Of a stretch of DNA of 6,724 nt, positions 1-6,612 are shown one piece after another. The translations under genes were made by a program, and so were the position numbers. The notes under the pieces were generated by a model, which saw only the letters and a program-made list of their open reading frames with translations, was not told the DNA's origin and ran no database searches. Position 1 is the stretch's first letter; the number at the start of each line of letters is the position of its first letter. Where the stretch lies: NCBI GenBank assembly GCA_021779205.1, contig JAJYBE010000048.1, forward strand, positions 1 through 6,724, read 5' to 3'. This stretch comes from a bacterium. GTDB lineage: Bacteria; Patescibacteriota; Minisyncoccia; Moranbacterales; UBA2206.

Positions 1-859
1 CAATTGACTTCATTACCCCGATTTCCTCCGTTCTTTCAAGTAAAGTTACAGTCATAGTATTAAACATACCAATCGCACTAACCATAAGCGCAATTGCACC
101 AAAAAATCCGAGAATTATCTTGATAATATCAAAAGCTTTATTAACTTGCGCAACCAAATCAGTCAGCGCCGAAACAACAAAACCGGAACTGGCAAGTTGC
201 GTCCTGACTTTTTCCATTGACTGACTATTTTTACATTTAAGCTTTATTCGATTAAACGCATCAAGTTTTACACTGCCTTCCAATGATTTTTGATTAACGA
301 AAATAGACATCTCCTTGGCATCAACAAAACCGATTATTTTAAAATCCGCTTCGCTTTTTAATGCGGATATATGAATAATTTCACCTAACATTTCGACCGG
401 CGCCTTTCCAAAAACTTTTGCCAAAGAAGTAGAGATAACAGCACCTTGCACATTGTTATCATTTATATCTTCTCCCCCTTCTATTTTGGTGCCATCCAAG
501 CGCAAAAAATTCGAATCTATCGCAATAATTTTCGAATCGGAAACCAAATTGGAATATTTTAATTGTCCCGTTGTTTCAAAAATCGAACTGATTGTTTCCA
601 TGCCATCCATTTTTTTCATGCCATCAACTTCATCGGCACTGATTGCCTGCTCACTCGCTTTTGGATAGACATCCAATGTTACAAGCGAATCGGCGGTCGT
701 TATTGTTTCCAGTAATGTTTTTTGGATGCCGTAGCCTAGCGCCACTAAAAATAATATTGCACCAATTCCAACGCCCATACCCAAAATAGTAAGCAAGGTT
801 CGCGAAGTTCTTGCCTTAAACATCCTGGTCGACATTTTTAATAAATCAATAATACCCAT
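1..859 (-). CDS. FtsX/MacB-like ABC transporter permease, 3' part missing at the window edge
   Basis: Reading leftward from ATG at 859, an open frame of 286 codons runs off the window. It begins MGIIDLLKMSTRMFKARTSR, followed by a first membrane segment at about residues 22-44 (LLTILGMGVGIGAILFLVAL). A roughly 200-residue extracytoplasmic MacB_PCD-like region without hydrophobic segments follows, then a second membrane segment at about 245-267. The visible part ends in ERTEEIGVMKSI, the conserved cytoplasmic motif after TM2 in MacB/FtsX permeases (LERTREIGxxxAxGA). Family members have four TM segments, so TM3 and TM4 and the stop lie off the window. The ATPase gene upstream ends 32 bp before this start, so the two form one operon and presumably one exporter. 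In MacB/LolD systems the permease moves lipids, peptides or proteins from the outer leaflet without a classical transmembrane channel; the substrate here cannot be told. No clear ribosome binding site precedes the start (leader is A/T only for about 17 nt). Family assignment is secure, the substrate is not. Confidence 0.9.
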   Translation of the reverse strand, partial: MGIIDLLKMSTRMFKARTSRTLLTILGMGVGIGAILFLVALGYGIQKTLLETITTADSLVTLDVYPKASEQAISADEVDGMKKMDGMETISSIFETTGQLKYSNLVSDSKIIAIDSNFLRLDGTKIEGGEDINDNNVQGAVISTSLAKVFGKAPVEMLGEIIHISALKSEADFKIIGFVDAKEMSIFVNQKSLEGSVKLDAFNRIKLKCKNSQSMEKVRTQLASSGFVVSALTDLVAQVNKAFDIIKIILGFFGAIALMVSAIGMFNTMTVTLLERTEEIGVMKSI

Positions 860-891
860 TTTTTTATTTTAAAAAAATAATCCCGCTTATT

Positions 892-2244
892 CTAACCGGA
901 ATAGCGCAAGAGCAAAAGCAATTCCAATTCCCTGGAAATCTTAGTCGCTGTTCTTTTATTGAAAGACATTCCGTTTTTTTCTTTGGAAAAATTAATTAAA
1001 CCTTGAAATTCATCCTTTCCTATTCTGTTTTCCAGCCTATCAAGAACAATTCCCGCCAATTCGGCAACTCTTTTGTCATCCAAATCTAAATTCCACTTGG
1101 ATTTAAAATATTCAGCCAAGCTACGAGCGGTTTTTTCTTTTTCCGCAAAACTTATTTCGCTCGCCCTTTCCACCAGTTGCTTGACTTGGGTGGAAAAACT
1201 TTCGGCAACTCGTCGATCCCATCCCGCGCCTCCTTTTTCAATATCTGCGTCCAACCCCTCAAAAAAATCATCAAAACCAATTCTGGTATACAAAAAATCT
1301 TCCACTTTCTTTATCGCTTTTTCAATTTGATCGTTGGTCATTGAAAAAAATAAATGCGAAAACAGTTGCTGCGCCTTAAACGGAACCAACAAATTGCTAA
1401 TCTGATTGGCTGTTAAACCGCTAAAAGAACGCATCAAATGGCGCAAATCAAGCGGGATATATTCCCCCTTGATTAAGTCTTCACGAACTTTTCCATCTTT
1501 CATAACATAACTTTCCACCGAAGAATTTGCTTTTTTCTTTTGCTCTATTTTAACAATCTTCCCATCAACCATATGCACAATCTTATCCCCATAACGCAAA
1601 TGAGCGGGGTCGTGTGTAACCAAAATGATTGTTTTTTTATCAATCTCATTCAATTCCCTCAGAATTTCCATTACGGTATGAGAAGATTTTGAATCCAAAT
1701 TTCCCACCGGTTCATCGGCTAAAATAATATCCGGGTCGTTAATTAGTGATCTGGCAATAGAAACGCGTTGCTGTTGTCCGCCTGAAAGCTCCATTGGAAA
1801 TTTATCCGCTTGATTGGCAATGGTAAAGCGCCCAAGCAATTCCAGCGCCTTAGTTCTTCGTTCTTCAACTTCGCCTCCATCAAAAGTTTTAGGTAAACAA
1901 ACATTATCCAAAATATTCAAAGATCCGATCAAATGAAAAGATTGAAAAATCATTCCGATTTTGTGCCGATGAAACCATGCGGCTTTCTTTTTTTTGTATG
2001 TACTAATATCCTCCCCGTCAACCATCACCATTCCGCTTGTCGGTCTTTGCAAGCCGGAAATTGAATATAACAAAGTCGATTTTCCACAACCGGACGGACC
2101 GAATATGATCACATATTCTTGGGGAAATATTTCCAAATCAATTTCCTCCAAAGAGCGAACTTCATTGGATTTGCCTTTGTTATAGATAACATTCAAATCT
2201 TTCACCACAACTACGGATTTTTTATTTTGAGTTTCGTTTTCCAT
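892..2244 (-). CDS. MacB/LolD-type ABC transporter ATP-binding protein with a long C-terminal extension
   Basis: The 450-aa product has a complete nucleotide-binding domain in residues about 10-235. Walker A is GPSGCGKST (49-57), the Q-loop Gln is 101, the signature is LSGGQQQR (153-160), Walker B is IILADEP with Glu178, then a D-loop (GNLD) and H-loop His211. The NLDS and FQSFHLIGSLN elements are typical of the MacB/LolD/FtsE group, which pairs with FtsX-like permeases; the next gene encodes just such a permease 32 bp downstream. Family members are usually about 220-240 aa. Here about 215 further residues follow, hydrophilic and apparently mostly helical, with no membrane segment and no motif I recognise. 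The extension contains a Gly-rich GGAGWDRR patch (about 338-345) and ends in a Leu-rich helix. It is presumably cytoplasmic and could regulate the ATPase or bind a partner; that is inference. ATG at 2244 was chosen because it is the first Met ahead of the domain and sits about 20 nt after an extended -10 promoter. No Shine-Dalgarno is visible. Confidence 0.93.
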   Translation of the reverse strand: MENETQNKKSVVVVKDLNVIYNKGKSNEVRSLEEIDLEIFPQEYVIIFGPSGCGKSTLLYSISGLQRPTSGMVMVDGEDISTYKKKKAAWFHRHKIGMIFQSFHLIGSLNILDNVCLPKTFDGGEVEERRTKALELLGRFTIANQADKFPMELSGGQQQRVSIARSLINDPDIILADEPVGNLDSKSSHTVMEILRELNEIDKKTIILVTHDPAHLRYGDKIVHMVDGKIVKIEQKKKANSSVESYVMKDGKVREDLIKGEYIPLDLRHLMRSFSGLTANQISNLLVPFKAQQLFSHLFFSMTNDQIEKAIKKVEDFLYTRIGFDDFFEGLDADIEKGGAGWDRRVAESFSTQVKQLVERASEISFAEKEKTARSLAEYFKSKWNLDLDDKRVAELAGIVLDRLENRIGKDEFQGLINFSKEKNGMSFNKRTATKISRELELLLLLRYSG

Positions 2245-2265
2245 TTTTTAAATTTAGTTAAATAT

Positions 2266-2274
2266 AGTATAGCA
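2266..2274 (-). promoter_or_regulatory. Extended -10 promoter of the ABC exporter operon
   Basis: Read on the minus strand, positions 2274-2266 are TGCTATACT, which matches the extended -10 pattern TGnTATAAT with one mismatch. The -35 region is poor (TTGTGT at 2292-2287, spacer 15), as is tolerated for extended -10 promoters. Transcription would start near 2259, giving a leader of about 15 nt before the ATG at 2244. This would separate the exporter operon from the peptidase-like gene ending at 2321. Confidence 0.5.
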
Positions 2275-2320
2275 TATTTCTCGGGAACACAAAAATTTTT
2301 GTTTTATTTTTTTATTTTCA

Positions 2321-3397
2321 CTATTTCAAACAATTTTTAAACTCCGGATACCGCTCAAAAAAATCAACGTCTAGAATCTCAGTCACTTTCTCCTGCGAAA
2401 AACAATACTGCAATATTTTTCGCAAATAGTCTTCCGACACCGGACCATAATCAGGAATAAATTTATCCATATTGCCGAAATTCATCAGTGACGATTCGGT
2501 TGGTTTGACATAATCGTCCGAACCGGCGCAAGTTTTGAAATAGCCAACGCGATCGGGATATTTTTCCGCCAAGTTTCCCCACCATTTTTTGGCTGTCGCT
2601 TCGTCGGGAGCGCAATTGGGACCGTCAGGCGTGTGTGGAGCGCCGTTTGCTTTGGCAATAACATATTTTTCTTCATCTTTCAATCCAAAAGAATGTCCCA
2701 AAAGATGAGCGAAGAGATAGCTCGTCGCAATACCGTTGCTTTCATCAATCCTTCCCTTGAGACTGAAAAAAATACCGGAATCGGACAAGCGCGTAACATT
2801 CGCCCACGACTGAAAATCTTGTCGGGAAAGCACAATTAAGCGGAAATTTTCCAGTTGCAGTTTTCCCAAATAATCATTAATTTTTGTGCTACAACGCAAA
2901 ACCGGTTTTCTTTCATTTTCTGTTTTAATTTGACACAACTGTATTTCTTTTCCCGGATTGATTTTATAGATATTATAGTTGTCATAACTTTTCCAAGGTT
3001 CGATTTGCCTTATACCAATCATTAAATTATTAATGTCGCTGTCAAAATCTTCCCAAGACGGATAGCTATCGGCAAAAAAAACCAAATTCAAGCCGCGCGG
3101 AAAAACTTTCTCCGGATTATGATAGAAATTTTTTTTGCTTATGTTTTCTATGCTTAAAAAGTCAGCTTTCGGGCTATTTTTAAAATTAAACAAATAGATT
3201 ATTCCCAACGATAGGGTGATTGAGGAAAGAAAAATTAATATCTTAAATCTGGTTCTTGCTTTATTGAAATTGTATTTTTTCACAGATCTATCGCTGCTTG
3301 TTTTTTTTCTAAAAAAATACCAAAACAAAAAAAACAGCAAGAGGCTGTTGAATATGACGACAAAAACAATATTGAGCAAGATCAACTTAAAATCCAT
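2321..3397 (-). CDS. Membrane-anchored M64-like metallopeptidase homologue with HLLGH in place of HExxH
   Basis: I number residues from a TTG at 3403 (360 aa). The better start is ATG at 3397, giving 358 aa, because it is two codons later, has the preferred codon and still leaves an 11-bp gap to the gene upstream. Two membrane segments (about 6-31 and 54-73) flank a strongly basic loop, which places the rest outside the cytoplasm. The outer domain resembles peptidase family M64: LNLVFFADSYPSWEDFDSD (105-123) matches the family's NxVFxGDGY...EDF..D start, EPWKSY (135-140) matches EPFxxY, and FAHLLGHSFGLKDEE (231-245) matches HExGHSFGxxxDE. His233, His237 and Asp243 could still bind zinc, but the catalytic Glu is Leu234 (codon CTT). 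Six Cys residues (157, 171, 264, 292, 334, 358) in the outer domain suggest disulfides. It is either an inactive peptidase used for binding or a divergent enzyme with another general base. It is co-transcribed with the small anchored protein upstream. Family resemblance is fairly sure, activity doubtful. Confidence 0.8.
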   Translation of the reverse strand: MDFKLILLNIVFVVIFNSLLLFFLFWYFFRKKTSSDRSVKKYNFNKARTRFKILIFLSSITLSLGIIYLFNFKNSPKADFLSIENISKKNFYHNPEKVFPRGLNLVFFADSYPSWEDFDSDINNLMIGIRQIEPWKSYDNYNIYKINPGKEIQLCQIKTENERKPVLRCSTKINDYLGKLQLENFRLIVLSRQDFQSWANVTRLSDSGIFFSLKGRIDESNGIATSYLFAHLLGHSFGLKDEEKYVIAKANGAPHTPDGPNCAPDEATAKKWWGNLAEKYPDRVGYFKTCAGSDDYVKPTESSLMNFGNMDKFIPDYGPVSEDYLRKILQYCFSQEKVTEILDVDFFERYPEFKNCLK

Positions 3398-3408
3398 ACG
3401 CAATTATT

Positions 3409-3963
3409 TTATTTTTTTATCAAATATAACTCGCCCAAATCTTTTTCCGAGTTAGCGGAAAGAAAGAAAGCCGGATCATCACCTTTTAGACGATAGGTAT
3501 TGTCTTCGGGAATAATTTGGGCATAATAACGACCGGAGGAAAGAGAAATTTCCGCCTTTCCATTTTCATCAGTTTTAGTTTCAAAACTTTTTTCTCCCAC
3601 AGCGATAAATTTCACCCGCACGGAAAAATTCGGCGCTTTTTTAGTGTCGGCAATGAGAATTTTCATGCTCACTGCTCCCGGCGCAACAGCCGGATCAAAA
3701 GCGGGTGCGTCTAGCTCGCTTTCCGTTCCGGCAACTGCCGCACTCTTAGCCTTCAGTTGAACATCGATTTTAGCCAACTCAGCCAAATCTTTTTGCTCTT
3801 GGGTTTGATATTCAGAAAGTTGTGCTTCAGATGATTGATATTGCGGATTATTGGAAAACAAATCCTGACCATAGGAAGTTAGCTTGACTATGGTGTAGGG
3901 AGAAAAGATGATTATCAAAATAATTATGGGGAAAATGGCAAGGACTATTTTTTTGTTTTTCAT
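3409..3963 (-). CDS. Small membrane-anchored protein with a Cna-B/carboxypeptidase-regulatory-like domain
   Basis: I do not recognise this 184-aa protein as a named family. A hydrophobic segment at residues about 5-27 (VLAIFPIIILIIIFSPYTIV) follows a short Lys-rich N-terminus and would act as an uncleaved signal anchor. Residues about 45-80 are Gln/Glu/Ala-rich and probably helical, followed by an Ala/Pro-rich linker (about 85-98). Residues about 99-183 look like a beta-sandwich: the pattern KTDENGKAEISLSSGRYYAQI (129-149) is the hallmark xTDxxGxaxxxLxxGxYxxxv of Cna-B and carboxypeptidase-regulatory-like folds. This places the domain on the cell surface. The gene starts 27 bp after a strong promoter -10 box. 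Its stop is 11 bp (or 5 bp, if TTG is used) before the start of the peptidase-like gene, so the two are an operon and may work together at the envelope. That partnership is inference; no enzymatic motif is visible. Confidence 0.8.
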   Translation of the reverse strand: MKNKKIVLAIFPIIILIIIFSPYTIVKLTSYGQDLFSNNPQYQSSEAQLSEYQTQEQKDLAELAKIDVQLKAKSAAVAGTESELDAPAFDPAVAPGAVSMKILIADTKKAPNFSVRVKFIAVGEKSFETKTDENGKAEISLSSGRYYAQIIPEDNTYRLKGDDPAFFLSANSEKDLGELYLIKK

Positions 3964-3989
3964 AATTTTCTTTATTATTTCACCCTCTC

Positions 3990-4018
3990 ATTATATGCAA
4001 AATCCGGCTTTTGGTCAA
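3990..4018 (-). promoter_or_regulatory. Sigma70-type promoter for the anchored-protein/peptidase-like operon
   Basis: On the minus strand TTGACC (4018-4013) and TATAAT (3995-3990) are separated by exactly 17 bp, giving 11 of 12 consensus bases. Transcription would start near 3983 and leave a leader of about 20 nt before ATG at 3963. The rest of the gap between 3964 and 4073 holds no convincing GC-rich terminator for the ATPase gene that ends at 4074, only a weak CAAG/CTTG hairpin followed by four T. Confidence 0.65.
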
Positions 4019-4073
4019 AACAACAAATAAACAACGCCGCTTCTCAATCAAAACAAGATTATTTTCCCTTGCT

Positions 4074-5279
4074 TTATTTATAATTCAACAAAAAATTAAT
4101 AATTTGATAGTGCTTAATTCCTTTGTAATCATCACCCATCATTTTGTCCATAGAAACAACTATTTTTTGATAATTATCCGGTATGGCTAGCAAATTTCCA
4201 AACTCCCGATCCTTGGTCGCGCTGTCACCTATCAAATATGCCACTTGAATATATACTTTCTTTCCCTCTTTTTCCGCAACAAAATCAATTTCCTTGTGCT
4301 CTAATTGACCGACATGGATAGTAAATCCCAATCGTAATAAGTGCGAAAAAACCAGATTTTCCAGCATTTGCCCGATTTCTGCCACCTTGTAGCCAACCAA
4401 TGAATTTCGCAGCCCCAAATCTTCCCAATAATATTTTTCATTAATTTCAAAAATCTTTTTACCTTTAATATTTGCTCGGTTAACTTCGCGGATGATGAAA
4501 CTGGAAGTTAGGAATGATAAATAGTCCAAAATAATATTGGGCGTTGTTTTAATTTTTTGCGATTTCAGAAAGTCGCTAATTCGATTGGCGGAAACTAGCG
4601 ACCCAATATTATCCGCTAAATATTCTAAAAGACGCTTGAGAAAATTAATATTTCTAATCTTGAATCGCGCTACCACATCATTCAAAATAATCGTGTTATG
4701 AATACTCTGTAAATAGCCATACACAATTTCGTCCGTCAATTTTAGATTGGCAATAAAAGGCAATCCGCCATAACGAATGTATTTCATCAGTGACTCCTCA
4801 CTAGACGGCAATTTTTGAAATTGCAAAAATTCCCGATAGGACAAAGGATGCACAGGAATTTCAATGTAGCGCCCCGAAAGACCGGTTGCAATTTCCGAAG
4901 ACAGCAGCCGCGCATTGCTGCCGGTGCAATAAAGGTCAAAAGTTTTTTTTGCAAAAAAGTGCCTTAGCGCTTTTTCAAAATTTTCAATATCCTGAATTTC
5001 ATCAATAAACAAATAATTATTCGCCTTGGCAACAGAACGCTTTTGGGCATAAACAATCAGATCGCGATAGTTGACAATCGCATCATAGTCACTTTCTTCT
5101 TTGTTAATATAGATGATGTTAGCCTTTTTGTCTTTGGCTTTTATCGCATCCATGAGTTGCAATAGAATATAGCTCTTTCCAACACGCCGCTGTCCGATAA
5201 GCACCTTAATGATATCAACTCCGATAAAGGGAGTAATTTTAGCCAGATAATACGGGCGTTTTTGATATATTTTATTCAT
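4074..5279 (-). CDS. AAA_14/DUF4143-type P-loop ATPase
   Basis: The 401-aa product has the full layout of the bacterial AAA_14 + DUF4143 family, at its usual length. Walker A is GQRRVGKS (29-36), Walker B is YLFIDEIQ (89-96) and the sensor-like CTGSNA is at 118-123. SGRYIEIPVHPLSYREF (135-151), with its conserved Arg, and RYGGLPF (169-175) are family signatures. The C-terminal half contains a winged-helix-like region (about 205-280). It then ends in a PD-(D/E)xK-nuclease-like fold, with EIDFVAEKEGKKVYIQVAY at 330-348. In that motif the usual catalytic Lys is replaced, as in many members of this family (IQVAY instead of IEVK), so nuclease activity is doubtful. The cellular role of the family is not established; members are scattered among accessory genes. 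The gene lies 52 bp after the DGR reverse transcriptase but has its own promoter and an operator-like palindrome. ATG at 5279 is the first Met and overlaps a copy of the upstream repeat; no Shine-Dalgarno is seen. Confidence 0.92.
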   Translation of the reverse strand: MNKIYQKRPYYLAKITPFIGVDIIKVLIGQRRVGKSYILLQLMDAIKAKDKKANIIYINKEESDYDAIVNYRDLIVYAQKRSVAKANNYLFIDEIQDIENFEKALRHFFAKKTFDLYCTGSNARLLSSEIATGLSGRYIEIPVHPLSYREFLQFQKLPSSEESLMKYIRYGGLPFIANLKLTDEIVYGYLQSIHNTIILNDVVARFKIRNINFLKRLLEYLADNIGSLVSANRISDFLKSQKIKTTPNIILDYLSFLTSSFIIREVNRANIKGKKIFEINEKYYWEDLGLRNSLVGYKVAEIGQMLENLVFSHLLRLGFTIHVGQLEHKEIDFVAEKEGKKVYIQVAYLIGDSATKDREFGNLLAIPDNYQKIVVSMDKMMGDDYKGIKHYQIINFLLNYK

Positions 5280-5292
5280 ACTTAAAACTATT
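5278..5292. repeat. 15-bp direct repeat copy 1, overlapping the ATPase start codon
   Basis: The sequence ATACTTAAAACTATT at 5278-5292 is repeated exactly at 5318-5332, 40 bp away. This copy covers the first two bases of the ATPase start codon (ATG at 5279-5277), and copy 2 covers part of the -10 box. A protein binding both copies could block transcription and translation together. Confidence 0.7.
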
Positions 5293-5309
5293 TATGATTT
5301 ATTAACCTA

Positions 5310-5327
5310 TTTTAAGTATACTTAAAA
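5310..5327. promoter_or_regulatory. 18-bp perfect palindrome, probable operator
   Basis: TTTTAAGTATACTTAAAA is identical on both strands and contains the -10 hexamer of the ATPase promoter on the minus strand (5320-5315). The right half is extended by the second copy of the 15-bp direct repeat (5318-5332). Its position on the -10 box is that expected for a repressor site. No repressor gene is in the window, so the ligand is unknown and autoregulation by the ATPase is only a possibility. Confidence 0.6.
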
Positions 5328-5343
5328 CTATTCAAAAAGTCAA
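5315..5343 (-). promoter_or_regulatory. Sigma70-type promoter for the DUF4143 ATPase gene
   Basis: On the minus strand TTGACT (5343-5338) and TATACT (5320-5315) are 17 bp apart, each with one mismatch to consensus. The -35 box lies within the last codons of the reverse transcriptase (…Leu-Thr-Phe-stop), so the ATPase can be expressed independently of the DGR. The predicted start is near 5308, with a leader of about 29 nt. Confidence 0.6.
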
Positions 5344-6531
5344 CTGCAAATACTCAACTTTTTTGATTGCAAATTTCCAGCACTCCTTCTCGCAAGCGAC
5401 AACACCTATTTGTCCCGGGAATAATTGCAAACTCTCAGTCGCGAATTTAAGCATCAATTTGTGAGCAGAACAGCTTTGCAAAATTCCGATATATGAATTG
5501 AGGCAAGAAATCAATTTCAAGTTGTCTTTTTTCTGCTTACCGTCGATACTTTCAAAAATTTTTTTCAATTTAAATATTTTTTTCCACATATTTCCTTTAA
5601 TATGTTTTTTCACATTGATTCTATGTGGCTTGATTATTCTTCCAAGAAAGATAACGCCTTTTTCATGATGTTGCAAATAAATTTTTTTGTTATGCAATTT
5701 CAGAAAAAGACTGCTGCCGAGATAATTATTCAACAACAAAATCAAATAGCTTAAAAATTTCTTGTCTTGATGAATGATTAAAATATCATCGACATAACGC
5801 CCATAGTGCTTGCAATTTAATTTGCATTTAATGAAATGATCAAAATCATTAAGATAAATATTTCCAAAAAGTTGAGAAGTTAAGTTGCCAATCGGCAATC
5901 CGCAATTTTTTTTGGCGAAAAAGAGGCTTTTTGATTTTGGCAATCCGACCCAGTCCTCTCTTTTTCCTCTGATAATGCAATTTTTGACCGGATCATGAAA
6001 AATGACCTTTTTTAAAAGCCAAAAAAACAGCTCACGATCGAAGCTGATTTCACTTTCAAATTTTCCAATTATTTTTACTATTTTTTGATAAAGAATATTT
6101 TTATCAATAGACATAAAATAACCGGAGATATCCAGTTTTAGAATGTAGCAATCTTTTTTGTAGTTTTTCGAACAGGAACGGATGAAATGATCGGCTCTTT
6201 TAACGCCATAGGATGTTCCTTTTTGCTGACGGCAACTATAGCTATCGTTAATAAAAAGACGCTCGCAAAACGGATTTAAATAATTGAAAAGGAGGTGATG
6301 AATAATCCGATCGCGAAAAGCGCCGGCAAAAATTTCTCTTTTTACCGGTTGAAAAGAAATAAAACAGGTGCTGGGAGCAATTTCATATTTTCGATTGATC
6401 AATTCTTCGCGCAATTTGAAAATTTCTTGTTCAAAATTCAACTCGAACTTCAATGCATTATTCGTGCCCCGTTTGTTTTTTCTGGCATCATAGTAGGCTC
6501 GAAACAGATCTAATAATAATTGCGATGGCAT
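5332..6531 (-). CDS. DGR-type reverse transcriptase
   Basis: This 399-aa RNA-dependent DNA polymerase copies a template-repeat RNA into adenine-mutagenised cDNA that replaces a variable repeat in a target gene. An N-terminal segment (1-60, LFRAYYDARKNKRGTNNALKF) of the kind found in DGR RTs is followed by PVKREIFAGAFRDRIIHHLL (62-81; RT1/2 region), FINDSYSCRQQKGT (93-106), LKLDISGYF (131-139) with catalytic Asp134, GLPIGNLTSQLFGNIYL (211-227) and YVDD (246-249) with Asp248/Asp249. It ends with HHEKGVIFLG (288-297) and a basic thumb-like region. SQ after IGNLT, where group II intron and most other bacterial RTs have SP, is the accepted mark of DGR RTs. There is no maturase or HNH domain, and length is normal for the family. 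A TR-like segment lies 81 bp upstream. ATG at 6531 is the first Met in a leader without a good Shine-Dalgarno (AAAAAGATT). The stop is TGA. Confidence 0.95.
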   Translation of the reverse strand: MPSQLLLDLFRAYYDARKNKRGTNNALKFELNFEQEIFKLREELINRKYEIAPSTCFISFQPVKREIFAGAFRDRIIHHLLFNYLNPFCERLFINDSYSCRQQKGTSYGVKRADHFIRSCSKNYKKDCYILKLDISGYFMSIDKNILYQKIVKIIGKFESEISFDRELFFWLLKKVIFHDPVKNCIIRGKREDWVGLPKSKSLFFAKKNCGLPIGNLTSQLFGNIYLNDFDHFIKCKLNCKHYGRYVDDILIIHQDKKFLSYLILLLNNYLGSSLFLKLHNKKIYLQHHEKGVIFLGRIIKPHRINVKKHIKGNMWKKIFKLKKIFESIDGKQKKDNLKLISCLNSYIGILQSCSAHKLMLKFATESLQLFPGQIGVVACEKECWKFAIKKVEYLQLTF

Positions 6532-6557
6532 AATCTTTTTATTTCTATTTTACCCAT

Positions 6558-6587
6558 TGCAGAGACACATTGAGATGCATCTCTGCA
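6558..6587. other. Inverted repeat between template repeat and reverse transcriptase
   Basis: TGCAGAGA (6558-6565) and TCTCTGCA (6580-6587) form a perfect 8-bp stem around a 14-nt loop. A competing 12-bp perfect palindrome, GAGATGCATCTC (6572-6583), shares one arm. In known DGRs the RNA downstream of the TR is structured and needed for cDNA synthesis, and hairpins also occur just after the VR where they aid target recognition. The position here fits the former if the neighbouring segment is the TR. It has no T-run suitable for termination in the minus direction. Confidence 0.6.
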
Positions 6588-6612
6588 TTTTTTTGGGATA
6601 TTGCAAGTTCTT

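Noticed and set aside
453..668. Plus-strand open frames here and at 1073-1330, 1994-2340, 2633-2839, 3216-3455, 3517-3714 and 6295-6513
   Set aside because: All are antisense to well-supported minus-strand genes, and their translations are low-complexity and match nothing recognisable.
868..890. Small hairpin AATAA-GCGGGA-TTATT followed by T's between the ATPase and permease genes
   Set aside because: A five-pair A/T stem is too weak for a terminator, and stopping transcription here would split an obvious operon.
2289..2302. 14-bp A/T palindrome ACAAAAATTTTTGT followed by T-rich sequence on the plus strand
   Set aside because: The stem is almost only A-T, the T-run is on the strand with no gene, and it is easily explained by AT-rich chance; not called as a terminator.
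2485..2676. Minus-strand 63-codon open frame inside the peptidase-like gene
   Set aside because: It is a shadow frame of the longer gene, which has clear M64-like motifs in its own frame.
4024..4080. Possible terminator formed by AAATAAA and TTTATTT arms after the DUF4143 gene
   Set aside because: The arms are about 45 nt apart, short and only A/T, and they overlap the stop codon region; not convincing.
5332..5334. Recoding of TGA (as in some CPR lineages) past the RT stop
   Set aside because: Reading through adds only about ten residues over promoter DNA, and no gene in the window needs TGA as a sense codon.
5332..6531. Reverse transcriptase as a group II intron, retron or Abi-type protein
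   Set aside because: There is no maturase/HNH region, no intron domain V-like RNA downstream, no retron msr/msd layout, and SQ rather than SP in motif 4 together with the upstream TR favours DGR.
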